Source: Veillonella rogosae JCM 15642 (GTDB lineage Bacteria; Bacillota; Negativicutes; Veillonellales; Veillonellaceae). Taken from it: DNA of 64,000 nt. How positions within the stretch are numbered: the stretch's first letter is position 1; each line of letters begins with the position of its first letter. The DNA is taken from NCBI RefSeq assembly GCF_002959775.1, contig NZ_PPCX01000007.1, forward strand, positions 5,001 to 69,000. The letters run 5' to 3'. The notes beneath the pieces are model-generated. The model was not told the origin of the DNA, did no database searches, and saw only the letters and a list, made by a program, of their open reading frames with translations. Shown here in pieces: positions 47,580-56,910 of this stretch. The translations under genes and the position numbers were made by a program.

Positions 47580-48542
47580 ATGGATCGTACATTATCTTTG
47601 GAATTTGCTCGTGTGGTTGAAGCAGCCGCTTTGCGCAGTGGTCGTTTGCTTGGTCGCGGTCAAAAAGACGCAGCTGATGGTCTAGCTGTAGACGCTATGC
47701 GTCAAGCTTTTGACTCTGTTCGCATTTCTGGTACTGTAGTTATCGGTGAAGGTGAAATTGACGAAGCTCCTATGCTTTACATTGGTGAACATGTAGGTGC
47801 AGGTGGCCCAGAAGTAGATATCGCAGTTGACCCTATTGAAGGTACAAACTTAATTGCAAAAGGTCAAAACGGCGCTATTGCAGTTATGGCAATCGCTGAA
47901 AAAGGTGGCTTATTACATGCACCAGATATGTACATGGAGAAACTTTGTGTTGGTCCTCGCGGTGCAGGTGCTATCGATATTACAAAATCTTTGACTGAAA
48001 ACATCAAAAATGTAGCTGCTAAAATGGAACGTAGTGTAGAGGAAATTACGTTGGTTATGCTCGATCGTGAGCGTCATCAAGGTTTGATGAAAGAAGCGCG
48101 CGAAGTAGGTGCTCGTATTATGCTCATCTCCGACGGTGATGTTAACCCAGCTATGGAATGTTGTATCGAAGGTTCTGGTGTACACATGGTTGTTGGTACT
48201 GGTGGTGCACCAGAAGGTGTATTAGCTGCTGCTGCATTAAAATGTGTAGGCGGTGATATGCAAGCTCGCTTAAAACCAGAAACTGATGAAGAAATTCGTC
48301 GTTGCCATGAAATGGGTATTACCGATGTAAACCAAGTTCTTACTTTGGATGATCTAGTTCGCACTGATGATGTTATCTTTGCGGCTACAGCTATTACACG
48401 TGGTAATCTATTGAACCCAATTCAATACTTCCCAGGTGGTGCGCGTACACATACTATTGTAATGCGCTCTAAAACTGGTACTGTACGCTTCCTTGATACA
48501 GTACACATGGATGATAAATTGAAATCCTTAAAAGCAAAATAA
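47580..48542 (+). CDS. glpX: Fructose-1,6-bisphosphatase class II (GlpX)
   Basis: A 320-aa gluconeogenic phosphatase. The metal/active-site blocks are IGEGEIDEAPMLYIGE (near 56) and DPIEGTN (near residue 84-90), and the EGVLAAAALKCVGGDMQ region follows. Gluconeogenesis is essential to an organism that grows on lactate and does not ferment sugars, as is established for Veillonella. AAGGAGG precedes the start. A long-loop terminator follows. Confidence 0.95.
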   Translation: MDRTLSLEFARVVEAAALRSGRLLGRGQKDAADGLAVDAMRQAFDSVRISGTVVIGEGEIDEAPMLYIGEHVGAGGPEVDIAVDPIEGTNLIAKGQNGAIAVMAIAEKGGLLHAPDMYMEKLCVGPRGAGAIDITKSLTENIKNVAAKMERSVEEITLVMLDRERHQGLMKEAREVGARIMLISDGDVNPAMECCIEGSGVHMVVGTGGAPEGVLAAAALKCVGGDMQARLKPETDEEIRRCHEMGITDVNQVLTLDDLVRTDDVIFAATAITRGNLLNPIQYFPGGARTHTIVMRSKTGTVRFLDTVHMDDKLKSLKAK

Positions 48543-48546
48543 TGAG

Positions 48547-48626
48547 AAGCCCCTCTACATGAATGGGACCTAGAAGTTTAACAATACTTTTGGGTGAAAC
48601 TATTCAAAAAAGAGGGGCTTTTTTCT
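48547..48626 (+). terminator. Long-loop intrinsic terminator after glpX
   Basis: AAGCCCCTCT (48547-48556) pairs perfectly with AGAGGGGCTT (48611-48620), followed by TTTT. The loop is 54 nt, much longer than usual. Confidence 0.75.
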
Positions 48627-48646
48627 CAGTATTTTCTCACATTCTC

Positions 48647-48726
48647 TTGATGAGATATATCGAAAAATAGTATAATAACATTTAGTATATGACGTTATAA
48701 ATACAACGTCTTGTAGTTTATACAAG
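48647..48726 (+). promoter_or_regulatory. murA promoter and two-hairpin leader
   Basis: TTGATG (48647-48652), 18-bp spacer, TATAAT (48671-48676). The leader has two adjacent small hairpins: GACGTT/AACGTC (48691-48710) and CTTGTA/TACAAG (48710-48726), ahead of AGGAGG. Confidence 0.55.
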
Positions 48727-48757
48727 ATGATCGATATAAAGTGTAGGAGGAATTCTG

Positions 48758-50023
48758 TTGGAAAAGCTAATCATTCAAGGTGGCAATCGGTTGGAAGGCC
48801 GTGTACGTGTTAGTAGTGCTAAAAATGCGGTACTCCCTATTATTGCCGGTACTTTGCTAGCATCAACACCTAGTAAATTACTTGAAATTCCAAATTTGGA
48901 AGATGTAGGTACGATTTGCCAAGTTATCGAGTCTTTGGGGGTTAAAATTACTCGTAATGAAGCAGATGATGAAATCATTTTTGATGCATCTACATTGACT
49001 GCTACTGAAGCTCCTTATGAACTTGTACGTAAAATGCGTGCATCCTTCCTTGTAATGGGGCCTCTTTTGGCGCGTAAAGGGGAGGCTAAAATCTCCATGC
49101 CTGGTGGCTGTGCTATCGGCGCGCGTCCTATCGACCTTCACTTAAAAGCTTTTGAAGCTTTAGGTGCTAAAATTGAAATTACTGAAGATTATGTATATGC
49201 TCATGCTCCTGAAGGCCTTAAAGGTACTCAAATTTACTTGGACTTCCCAAGTGTAGGGGCTACAGAAAACGTAATTATGGCCGCTTCTATGGCAGAAGGT
49301 AAAACTGTTATTGAAAATGCTGCAGAAGAGCCTGAAATCGTTGATTTAGCAACATTCTTGAACGCTATGGGCGCCAATATCCGCGGTGCTGGTACAAACG
49401 TAATCCGTATTGAAGGTGTACCTCAATTGCATGGTGCTACTCATACGGTTATTCCTGACCGTATTGAAGCTGGTACATATTTGATTGCAGCGGCTATGGC
49501 TGGCGGTGATGTATTCGTAGAAAATGCGTTACCAGAACATTTGAAGCCTGTAGTAGCTAAATTAAAAGAAGCTGGCGTTACTGTAGAGGAAGAAATCGAC
49601 GGTATTCGCGTTATCAGCACTGGTAAAGGCATTAAAGCTGTTGATATTAAAACATTACCATATCCTGGCTTCCCAACAGATATGCAAGCTCAATTTATGG
49701 CGCTCACTACGATTGCAGAAGGTACAAGTACAGTAACAGAGACGGTATTTGAGAACCGCTTCATGCACGTAGCTGAACTTCGTAAGATGGGTGCTCATAT
49801 CGATATCGATAATCGCCAAGCGATTGTAGAAGGTATGCCTCGCTTGCACGGTGCCGTAGTAAATGCTACTGACTTGCGTGCTGGTGCAGCTCTTGTTTGT
49901 GCTGCGTTGACTGCTGAAGGTAGAACTGAGGTAGGTCGTCTACATCATATCGACCGTGGCTATGATGATTTTGTAGGTAAATTGCAAAGGTTAGGTGCTG
50001 ATATTGTTCGGGTTGACGAATAA
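48758..50023 (+). CDS. murA: UDP-N-acetylglucosamine 1-carboxyvinyltransferase
   Basis: A 421-aa enzyme of the first committed peptidoglycan step, transferring enolpyruvate from PEP to UDP-GlcNAc. Signatures are [16 protein letters not shown] (near 19) and the fosfomycin-target cysteine in [14 protein letters not shown] near residue 116-118. Start is TTG with AGGAGG 7-8 nt upstream; MEKLIIQGG is the usual N terminus. Next to an MreB homologue, so the block concerns cell-wall synthesis and shape. Confidence 0.96.
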   Translation: MEKLIIQGGNRLEGRVRVSSAKNAVLPIIAGTLLASTPSKLLEIPNLEDVGTICQVIESLGVKITRNEADDEIIFDASTLTATEAPYELVRKMRASFLVMGPLLARKGEAKISMPGGCAIGARPIDLHLKAFEALGAKIEITEDYVYAHAPEGLKGTQIYLDFPSVGATENVIMAASMAEGKTVIENAAEEPEIVDLATFLNAMGANIRGAGTNVIRIEGVPQLHGATHTVIPDRIEAGTYLIAAAMAGGDVFVENALPEHLKPVVAKLKEAGVTVEEEIDGIRVISTGKGIKAVDIKTLPYPGFPTDMQAQFMALTTIAEGTSTVTETVFENRFMHVAELRKMGAHIDIDNRQAIVEGMPRLHGAVVNATDLRAGAALVCAALTAEGRTEVGRLHHIDRGYDDFVGKLQRLGADIVRVDE

Positions 50024-51389
50024 GAGTACAGAGCCAAAACAGAATAATAAGAAAAGAAGCCGGCGCTCTAAAGGGCCGGCTTTATACAACGAGCAACAAA
50101 ACCTAGGTGCTGCAAAGGTTGAAAACTCTAAGGCGAGCGCGACTCGTAAGCCCTTGCGTAGAACAAAGCGCAAGTCTACGAAACTTTCAGAAGGTGTTGC
50201 AAAACAAGCGAATCACTTAGCCTCTAATATGCGCGAGGCCATGGTTAAGGTCACAAAAATGCGCCGTGCAGAGCGCCGTAGTCGTGAAACCGTAGCCATT
50301 GCTAAAACTACGCCTGCCATGACATTAAAGCGCTTAGTTCGTCCTGAGCAAGTTGGAGATTTGATGGGACGCTTGAATCGATCTTTAAATTTCGATTTAG
50401 GTATCGATTTAGGGACTGCCAGCATTCTCATTTTTGCTAAGGGAAAGGGCTTGGTGCTTGATGAACCATCTTATATCGCTCGAGATGATAAAACGGGGGA
50501 TATTCTTGCGTTAGGTGAGGCGGCCCGTTCCATGGTAGGTCGTACGCCAAAGGGGATATCTGTCATTAGACCTGTTCAAGCCGGTGTTATTGCAGACTAT
50601 GATATGACAGAATTCATGTTAAAGTACTTTATTCGCTCCGTTGTACCGGCTTCTCGATTGATGAAAACACGGATTATCGTATGTGTTCCATCAGGTATTA
50701 CACCTGTGGAGAAGCGCGCCATTTTAGAGGCTTTGCTTAGAACCGGTGCTAAAAAGACTGTTCTTATTGAAGAGCCACTGGCTGCTGCTATGGGGACTGG
50801 TCTCAACGATGCTAAGCAAGTAGGCGCTATGGTTGTTGATGTTGGTGGAGGTACCACGGATATTGCTGTTCTTTGCGATACAGGTGTCGTTGTAAGTGAG
50901 TCTCTCCGTATAGGTGGAGATTCTTTTAACGAATCTATTATTCGTTATATTCGTCGGAAGAAGCGTCTTGTCATTGGACCATTAACAGCAGAAAAGATTA
51001 AAATTTCTGTAGGCACCGTGGATCGCCGTGCTAAGGAACGTACTATAGAGGTACGTGGACGCGATGCGAGCTCTGGTTTACCAAAGATGGTAGCGGTGAA
51101 CTCTTTAGAAATTCAGCGTGCTTTAGAGGCACAAGTCATGAATATTTTAGAGGGCATTAAATCTATTTTAGAAAAAACACCGCCTGAACTTGTGGCTGCC
51201 ATTAATGATCACGGTATCATCCTAACGGGTGGTGGTGCTCTTATCGATGGTTTAGACCGAGTTATAACACGCTCTATTGGCATTGCCGCATACCTTGTGG
51301 AATCTCCGCGATATGCAGTTATTAAAGGCGTTGCAAAGGCTCTTGATGAAATGTCACAACTTCGTGATACATTAGATGAGTTACAATGA
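50013..51389 (+). CDS. mreB: MreB/Mbl-type actin homologue with basic N-terminal extension
   Basis: Up to 458 aa. The actin-like core (from about residue 118, [15 protein letters not shown]) has phosphate motif 1, phosphate motif 2 ([14 protein letters not shown]), EEPLAAAMG and the adenosine motif [14 protein letters not shown]. The preceding 115-120 residues are strongly basic ([34 protein letters not shown]) and unlike known MreB N termini. Start choice is open: TTG 50013 overlaps the murA stop and keeps the whole open frame, but ATG 50364 has GGAG at 50355 and yields 341 aa, the usual MreB length. A GC-rich hairpin at 50057-50082 lies in the extension. MreB organises cell-wall synthesis; its presence in a probable coccus is notable. 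Confidence 0.85.
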   Translation: MTNKSTEPKQNNKKRSRRSKGPALYNEQQNLGAAKVENSKASATRKPLRRTKRKSTKLSEGVAKQANHLASNMREAMVKVTKMRRAERRSRETVAIAKTTPAMTLKRLVRPEQVGDLMGRLNRSLNFDLGIDLGTASILIFAKGKGLVLDEPSYIARDDKTGDILALGEAARSMVGRTPKGISVIRPVQAGVIADYDMTEFMLKYFIRSVVPASRLMKTRIIVCVPSGITPVEKRAILEALLRTGAKKTVLIEEPLAAAMGTGLNDAKQVGAMVVDVGGGTTDIAVLCDTGVVVSESLRIGGDSFNESIIRYIRRKKRLVIGPLTAEKIKISVGTVDRRAKERTIEVRGRDASSGLPKMVAVNSLEIQRALEAQVMNILEGIKSILEKTPPELVAAINDHGIILTGGGALIDGLDRVITRSIGIAAYLVESPRYAVIKGVAKALDEMSQLRDTLDELQ

Positions 51390-51416
51390 TATACGATTTT
51401 GATTTAAGATAAACGT

Positions 51417-51485
51417 AACGAAGTTACTAACTATGGATTGATTATTATTTAATGATTTTTCTATAGCTGGTAACTTCGTTTTTTA
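51417..51485 (+). terminator. Probable intrinsic terminator after mreB
   Basis: AACGAAGTTAC (51417-51427) pairs perfectly with GTAACTTCGTT (51470-51480), followed by TTTTT. The 42-nt loop has an imperfect inner stem. Confidence 0.75.
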
Positions 51486-51602
51486 GTTTATATTTTTGAA
51501 ATTTTCATCTTTATGATGTATACTATAGTAAAAGTATATTGTATAAAATTGATATAAAATATATGACCATTGATATGGTTTATCGTTGTAGAGGAATTAT
51601 AT

Positions 51603-52946
51603 ATGAAACGATATCTATACATAACTTTTGCTGTTTTAGGTTTCTTAGGCAGCACTGTTCCTTATGCTGAAGCAGGTAATTTAACAGGGGTACGCGTATC
51701 TAATCATGAAGGTACTAGCCGCATAGTTCTGGATGTATCTGAAATGCCCGTGTCTTGGACTCGCTCCTATAATGAAGCTACCCATGCTCTCACTCTTAAT
51801 TTAGGGGGGACTACAAATGGTTTGACAGGGCCTATTAGTCAAAATGATACAAAGACAGGTGTTCTAAAAGGTATTGGTTTGCAGCCAGTAAATGGAAGTT
51901 TACAAGTAACTTTAACGGCAAATAAAGATGTACAACATCATGAGTTCACCTTGGAAAAACCAACACGTATCGTTGTAGATCTATTTTCTAGCTATGCCCA
52001 ACAGACTACAAAAGATATAAATAAATCTGTGGCGTACAGCAAGATTAATAACACAGTGCCTGAAGGTAAAATTCAAGCTTATGCTTTAACTGTAGATAAT
52101 GATTCACCTATGGTGGTAGCCCATGTTCCGGAAGGAAAAACCTTGGCGGCTGTCAGTCAGGCTCATACTTCTTTGATTGGAGCGAAGGTAAAAGGTGGTA
52201 GTTTTGAACGTCCTTATTCTGTAGCTAGTGATGGCACCATCGATTTAGAGCGTATCTCTAATCGTGGTACTTTGCGGTATACTCCGAATCGCGGTTATTT
52301 CATAGAAGAGAAAAAGCCCTTATTACAAGCTAAAACACAAAAAGAAAGCTTTATGATTACTGCTGTAAATGCACCGCGCAAAGAGAATGCTTTAACATTG
52401 TATACGAATGCTTATGGTCCCTCCACGAAGACCAATGACTATGGCTATGAAGTGACTGTAGCCAATGGTAAGGTTATTAGCGGACAAAATGGTAACTCTA
52501 AGTTAGGGGAGAACCAATATGTATTATCCGGTCACGGTGAGGCTCGCGAGGCTTTACGTAAGTTAAAGGTAGGTACACCTATTTCGATACAAAATAGACC
52601 GGAGCTTGCTCAAGTGAGCACAATAGGGGGTGCTAGTCTACAAGCAGGGACGATGGTGATGAAAAATGGTCGCTATGTAGGGGCCGATTCATCTAATAAT
52701 AAAGCGCGTAGCTTTATAGGTACTACAAAGGACCATAATTTGGTAGTATTAGCTGTTGATAAAGTAGGCCTTCAATCTGTGGGGGTCACTCAAAAAGAAG
52801 GGGCAAATCTACTTTCTAAGCTTGGCGTAGTCGACGGTGCTGAGTTGTCTAATCAAGGTAGTGTTGACTTAGTTGTGAAAGATGAGTATGTACATAAGTC
52901 AACTTCTTCACCTGCGAGCTATGAGGATATTGTAATCATAAAATGA
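51603..52946 (+). CDS. Secreted AMIN-domain and phosphodiester-glycosidase-like protein
   Basis: A 447-aa protein with a signal peptide (about 1-24, ending PYAEA). An AMIN-like beta domain (about 25-135) fits peptidoglycan or envelope targeting. The C-terminal part (about 245-447) resembles the phosphodiester glycosidase (NAGPA) domain: NALTLYTNAYG, the middle block YVLSGHGEAREALRKLKVG and RSFIGTTKDHNLVVLAVD. The usual D-G-G-G-S catalytic loop reads ELSNQGSVDLV, so activity may be lost. ATG 51603 follows AGAGGAA. It opens the block that leads to mlaEFD. Confidence 0.75.
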   Translation: MKRYLYITFAVLGFLGSTVPYAEAGNLTGVRVSNHEGTSRIVLDVSEMPVSWTRSYNEATHALTLNLGGTTNGLTGPISQNDTKTGVLKGIGLQPVNGSLQVTLTANKDVQHHEFTLEKPTRIVVDLFSSYAQQTTKDINKSVAYSKINNTVPEGKIQAYALTVDNDSPMVVAHVPEGKTLAAVSQAHTSLIGAKVKGGSFERPYSVASDGTIDLERISNRGTLRYTPNRGYFIEEKKPLLQAKTQKESFMITAVNAPRKENALTLYTNAYGPSTKTNDYGYEVTVANGKVISGQNGNSKLGENQYVLSGHGEAREALRKLKVGTPISIQNRPELAQVSTIGGASLQAGTMVMKNGRYVGADSSNNKARSFIGTTKDHNLVVLAVDKVGLQSVGVTQKEGANLLSKLGVVDGAELSNQGSVDLVVKDEYVHKSTSSPASYEDIVIIK

Positions 52947-53034
52947 ATTCGTTGCATACAATTTTGTTTGAAAAATTGCTAATAATTTAGTATACTATAC
53001 ATACATAACTAATTTTGTAAAAGGAGGGATCGTT

Positions 53035-53319
53035 ATGAAAAGAGTAGTGTTGGCCTTAGCTGCGCTAGGCATTTTAAGTGTTAGCTCTGTAATGGCGGCC
53101 CCTGTATCATACCAAAGTGTATTAACAGGTAAAGTTGCCTCTACAGTTTCTGTTGGCGCTTCTGTAACAGAAGGTCAAACATTGGTGACTGTCGAAACAT
53201 TAGCTGGCCCTATGGCTGCTGCTAAATCTACTGTAACTGGTACTGTATCGGCGGTTAATGTTACAGTGGGTTCAGACGTTTCTCGTGATCAAATCGTTGT
53301 CACCGTAGAAAGTAAATAA
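53035..53319 (+). CDS. Small secreted biotinyl/lipoyl-fold protein
   Basis: A 94-aa protein with a clear signal peptide (MKRVVLALAALGILSVSSVMA, cut before AP). The mature 72 residues read like one biotinyl/lipoyl hammerhead domain: GKVASTVSVGASVTEGQTLVTVET in the first half and TVTGTVSAVNVTVGSDVSRDQIVVTVE in the second. The modified lysine of true carriers (MKM/DKA position) is missing; the turn reads AGPMAAAKS. A stand-alone exported domain of this type is unusual. It has AGGAGGG upstream and lies 12 bp before the S55 gene, so the two are likely co-expressed. Confidence 0.8.
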   Translation: MKRVVLALAALGILSVSSVMAAPVSYQSVLTGKVASTVSVGASVTEGQTLVTVETLAGPMAAAKSTVTGTVSAVNVTVGSDVSRDQIVVTVESK

Positions 53320-53331
53320 AGGAGAGAAGGA

Positions 53332-55338
53332 ATGAAGTTTTCTCATTCTTGGCGTCGGTATAGAAAAGCGATACTGGCGCTTTTCTTCTGTACTTCACTT
53401 ACAGCTGCACAGGCTGTCGATTTCATGCCTGTCAATGATGTAACTACAGGTATGGAAGGTATTGCAAAAACTGTAATCGTAGGGGATACTATCTCCACCT
53501 TTGATGTAAAGGTGCTTGGTGTCATGAAGGATAAGGGACCATCTGGTCATCTTATTTTGGCAAAATTCTCCGGTCCTATTATGGAACAAACCGGTGGTAT
53601 TGCTCATGGTATGAGTGGTAGCCCTGTATATATAAATGGCAAGCTCGTTGGCGCTGTTGCCTATGGCTGGGGGTTTGCAGACGGCACAATTGGGATGATT
53701 ACTCCTATCGAGGATATGGTAAAACTATGGAATATTCCATATGAGAAGAATTTATCTAAACCTTGGGATGACACTCAGTTGATTCCTCTTGGAACGCCAC
53801 TGATGGCTTATGGCTTTGATGCGGCATCCATGGATTACTTCAAATCCAAGCTGCCACAATATAAATATGAAACTTATGATACTGCTAGTGCTAGTGGTGA
53901 TGAAATAGCAAAACCATTAGAGGCAGGTGGATCTGTAGCAGCATTATTAGTTGATGGAGATCTTAAATTAGGAGCTATCGGTACTGTTACCTATGTAGAT
54001 GGTGAAAAAATCGTAGCCTTTGGTCACCCGTTCTTGAAGCATGGATCTTCAAACTACTTCATGCATAATGCGAGTATTTTTACCGTAGTTAAAAGTTATA
54101 ATGCAGCATTTAAACTTGGCTCTATGGGACAAGAAGTAGGTTCTGTTACGGAGGATAGAGGGGCCGGCATCGCTGGTGTATCTGGCGTAATTGCTCATGG
54201 CATTCCATTGCGATTCCATCTTAAGGATCGCGATATGGGCCGTGATAAAACTAGCTCTGTTAAGGTCGTAGAAGATAGTGAAATGACACCAACCTTAGCA
54301 GCTACATCTTTGTATAATATGTTAAATAAAACATTAGATCGTAGTGGCTCTGGTACAGCGACAATTTCCTATACTATTACGCCTAAAGGAAAAGAGCACA
54401 AGCCGTTAACGCGAACAAATATGTTCTATAGCGCTGATTCTATTTCTGAGAAAGCCGTTGATGAGTTCTATAATGTCATCGATGTTCTAATGAATAATCG
54501 ATTCATAAACTATGAAATTGCGGACATTACAGTTGAGACGGAAGTAACTCAAGATAAGAAAACAGCGAAGCTCATTGATGCGTCTGCATCATCTACTGTT
54601 GTTTCTCCTGGGGATACAATTGTTGTAGATGTTACTTTAGAACCGTTCCGCGGCGAAAAGGTTGTTAAACAAATCTTCTTTAAGGTTCCTGAAGATCAAG
54701 CAATTGGCAAATATACCTTAGAAGTACGTGGTGGTGGGGAAATTCCATTGCCATATGTTTTAGAAAAACAAAAATATAATTTAACAGATGAAATTTTGCG
54801 TCGTTTGAAAATTCATAAAGACTTTAATGAGCTTTACGATGAAATTCAAAAAACAGATACAAACAATCAAATCGTCGTAGAATTTTTGGAAGATGGTATT
54901 AGTCTAGTTGATGAAGATGGTTCTAAGTCTGTTAAAAAAGCTAAAATTAAAGATGTTGAATCAAAACCTATGCCAGGGGATGTACAAAAGAAAACAGGGC
55001 AAGAAGACTTGAGCTCTGGTAAAGATGATGATAAAAAAATCGAAAAGACTGCAGTTGATACTGAGTACATCGTACAAGGCGATGGTCAATTTACGATTCA
55101 TGTTATGAAGCCAGCTGATCGTGATAAAGAATTAGCTAAACGCGTAAAAGAAGTTAAAAATCAGATCAAGATGGAACATAAATTAGAGTTGGAAGACCAA
55201 GCAAAGAAAGACAAAGCTGATAAAAAAGAAGCTAAAAAATCCGATAAAAAGGATGTAAAAGATTCCGCTAAAAAGGAGTCCAAAGATGCTGATAAAAAAG
55301 GCGAGTCTAAGGTTGATGGTACTAATTCAGCTGAATAA
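53332..55338 (+). CDS. Exported S55 (SpoIVB-type) peptidase-domain protein
   Basis: A 668-aa protein with a signal peptide (about 1-29). The S55 module has the nucleophile block GGIAHGMSGSPVYINGKLVGAVAYGWGF (Ser near 100) before the His-like block TYVDGEKIVAFGHPF (near 230). In SpoIVB the His block comes first; the permuted order is the common form outside spore-formers. The middle (about 330-530) looks beta-rich, and the C-terminal 90 residues are a Lys/Asp/Glu tail. No sporulation genes are present in the window. It lies 22 bp before mlaE. The target is unknown; an envelope-processing role is inferred from context. GGAGAG precedes the ATG. Confidence 0.85.
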   Translation: MKFSHSWRRYRKAILALFFCTSLTAAQAVDFMPVNDVTTGMEGIAKTVIVGDTISTFDVKVLGVMKDKGPSGHLILAKFSGPIMEQTGGIAHGMSGSPVYINGKLVGAVAYGWGFADGTIGMITPIEDMVKLWNIPYEKNLSKPWDDTQLIPLGTPLMAYGFDAASMDYFKSKLPQYKYETYDTASASGDEIAKPLEAGGSVAALLVDGDLKLGAIGTVTYVDGEKIVAFGHPFLKHGSSNYFMHNASIFTVVKSYNAAFKLGSMGQEVGSVTEDRGAGIAGVSGVIAHGIPLRFHLKDRDMGRDKTSSVKVVEDSEMTPTLAATSLYNMLNKTLDRSGSGTATISYTITPKGKEHKPLTRTNMFYSADSISEKAVDEFYNVIDVLMNNRFINYEIADITVETEVTQDKKTAKLIDASASSTVVSPGDTIVVDVTLEPFRGEKVVKQIFFKVPEDQAIGKYTLEVRGGGEIPLPYVLEKQKYNLTDEILRRLKIHKDFNELYDEIQKTDTNNQIVVEFLEDGISLVDEDGSKSVKKAKIKDVESKPMPGDVQKKTGQEDLSSGKDDDKKIEKTAVDTEYIVQGDGQFTIHVMKPADRDKELAKRVKEVKNQIKMEHKLELEDQAKKDKADKKEAKKSDKKDVKDSAKKESKDADKKGESKVDGTNSAE

Positions 55339-55360
55339 GTTAAGACTGTAAGGGGAATGG

Positions 55361-56131
55361 GTGAATCTGTTGAATTGGCTTGAATCGATAGGTAGAACCG
55401 TAATAAACGGCCTATCGCAGATGGGTAGTGCTACATTATTAGTGTGGCACACTATAAAACAACTAAAAATGATTAATCTGTGGCATGTATTTCAGCAGAT
55501 GGCTCACCTAGGGGTGGACTCATTGCCGATTATAAGTTTGACGTTGCTCTTCGCAGGTGCGGTTATGACTTTGCAGATCACAGATGTATTAATTACATAT
55601 GGCGCACAAAGCACAGTTGGTGGTCTTATGGCGGTAGCTATGGGACGTGAATTAGGTCCTATTTTAGTAGGTGTCGTGCTAGCTGGCCGCGTAGGTGCTG
55701 CCATTACTGCAGAAATTGGTACTATGAAGGTAACAGAGCAAATTGATGCTCTTCGAGTTATGGCTGTTGATCCAGTCGGTTACCTCGTAGTTCCTCGTGT
55801 TGTGGCTTGTATGGTAATGGTTCCAATCTTGGCCTTTTACGGTGTGGTAATTGGTATTGCCGGTGGTTACTTTGTAGCTACTGCTATTAAAGGGTTGGCT
55901 CCAAGTACATATTTAGATTCCATTCAAATGTTCTCTACTATTTCTGATTTTACATTAGGTTTAATTAAATCTAGTGTATTCGGCGCGGTCATTGCGTTGG
56001 TAGGTGCATATAAGGGGATGGAAACTAAAATGGGCGCAGAAGCAGTAGGCTTCTCCACAACTAGTTCTGTAGTAACTAGTATCATTTTAGTATTTGTATT
56101 AAATTACTTTTTATCTACTTTGTTATATTAG
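55361..56131 (+). CDS. mlaE: Phospholipid ABC transporter permease MlaE
   Basis: A 256-aa inner-membrane permease of the MlaE/VpsB family with about five to six membrane segments. The hallmark is the GRELGPILVGVVLAGRVGAAITAEIGTMKVTEQIDALRVM block near residues 95-130. Start is GTG with AAGGGG upstream. With MlaF and MlaD it forms the MCE transporter moving phospholipids between the two membranes. mlaF follows by 20 bp. Confidence 0.95.
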   Translation: MNLLNWLESIGRTVINGLSQMGSATLLVWHTIKQLKMINLWHVFQQMAHLGVDSLPIISLTLLFAGAVMTLQITDVLITYGAQSTVGGLMAVAMGRELGPILVGVVLAGRVGAAITAEIGTMKVTEQIDALRVMAVDPVGYLVVPRVVACMVMVPILAFYGVVIGIAGGYFVATAIKGLAPSTYLDSIQMFSTISDFTLGLIKSSVFGAVIALVGAYKGMETKMGAEAVGFSTTSSVVTSIILVFVLNYFLSTLLY

Positions 56132-56151
56132 TAGAAGTTTTAGAGGGATTT

Positions 56152-56910
56152 ATGATAGAACTACGCAATGTTGTAGTTGCCTATGAGTCGCGTGTGATTT
56201 TAGACTCCGTTAATCTCACTATTAATGATGGGGAAACATTAGTTATATTAGGTGGTAGTGGTAGTGGTAAAAGTACATTACTTCGCTTGCTGATTGGCTT
56301 ACAACGTCCTACATCGGGGCAGATTATCGTAGATGGCACAGATATTACAACATTATCTGAAGATGAATTTAATACAGTACGAAGAAAAATGGGCATGGTG
56401 TTCCAATACTCTGCTCTTTTTGACTCTATGTCGGTGGGGGAAAATGTAGCCTTTGGTCTACGTCAACATACGAAGTTAGGGGAAGACGAGATTAAACGCA
56501 TTGTGGCAGAGCGACTCGACTGGGTTGGTCTTAAAGGATATGAATCCTATATGCCAAATGAATTATCTGGTGGTATGAAGAAGCGTGTTAGCTTGGCTCG
56601 TGCTATTGCACTAGATCCGAGTTTAATTCTTTATGATGAGCCATCGTCTGGTTTGGACCCAATTACATCAGGTACAATTAGTATGCTGATAAAAGGGATG
56701 CAAAATCGGCTTGGTTGTACATCTATCGTAGTAACACATGATATGCAATCTGCATTTTATGTAGCCGATCGCATAGCTTTACTTGATAAGGGGCGTTTTG
56801 TAGAGATTTCTGATACAATAGACTTTAAGAATTCTACAAATAAAAAGGTACAACAGTTTATTAATGGCGAAGCAGAACCGATTAACGTATCTGCGATGGG
56901 AGATATATAA
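56152..56910 (+). CDS. mlaF: Phospholipid ABC transporter ATPase MlaF
   Basis: A 252-aa ATPase with Walker A GGSGSGKST (near residue 36), signature LSGGMKKR (near 142) and Walker B LILYDEPSSGLDPI, the form typical of MlaF/Ttg2A. AGAGGGA precedes the ATG. Its last base overlaps the first of mlaD, so the two are coupled. Confidence 0.95.
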   Translation: MIELRNVVVAYESRVILDSVNLTINDGETLVILGGSGSGKSTLLRLLIGLQRPTSGQIIVDGTDITTLSEDEFNTVRRKMGMVFQYSALFDSMSVGENVAFGLRQHTKLGEDEIKRIVAERLDWVGLKGYESYMPNELSGGMKKRVSLARAIALDPSLILYDEPSSGLDPITSGTISMLIKGMQNRLGCTSIVVTHDMQSAFYVADRIALLDKGRFVEISDTIDFKNSTNKKVQQFINGEAEPINVSAMGDI

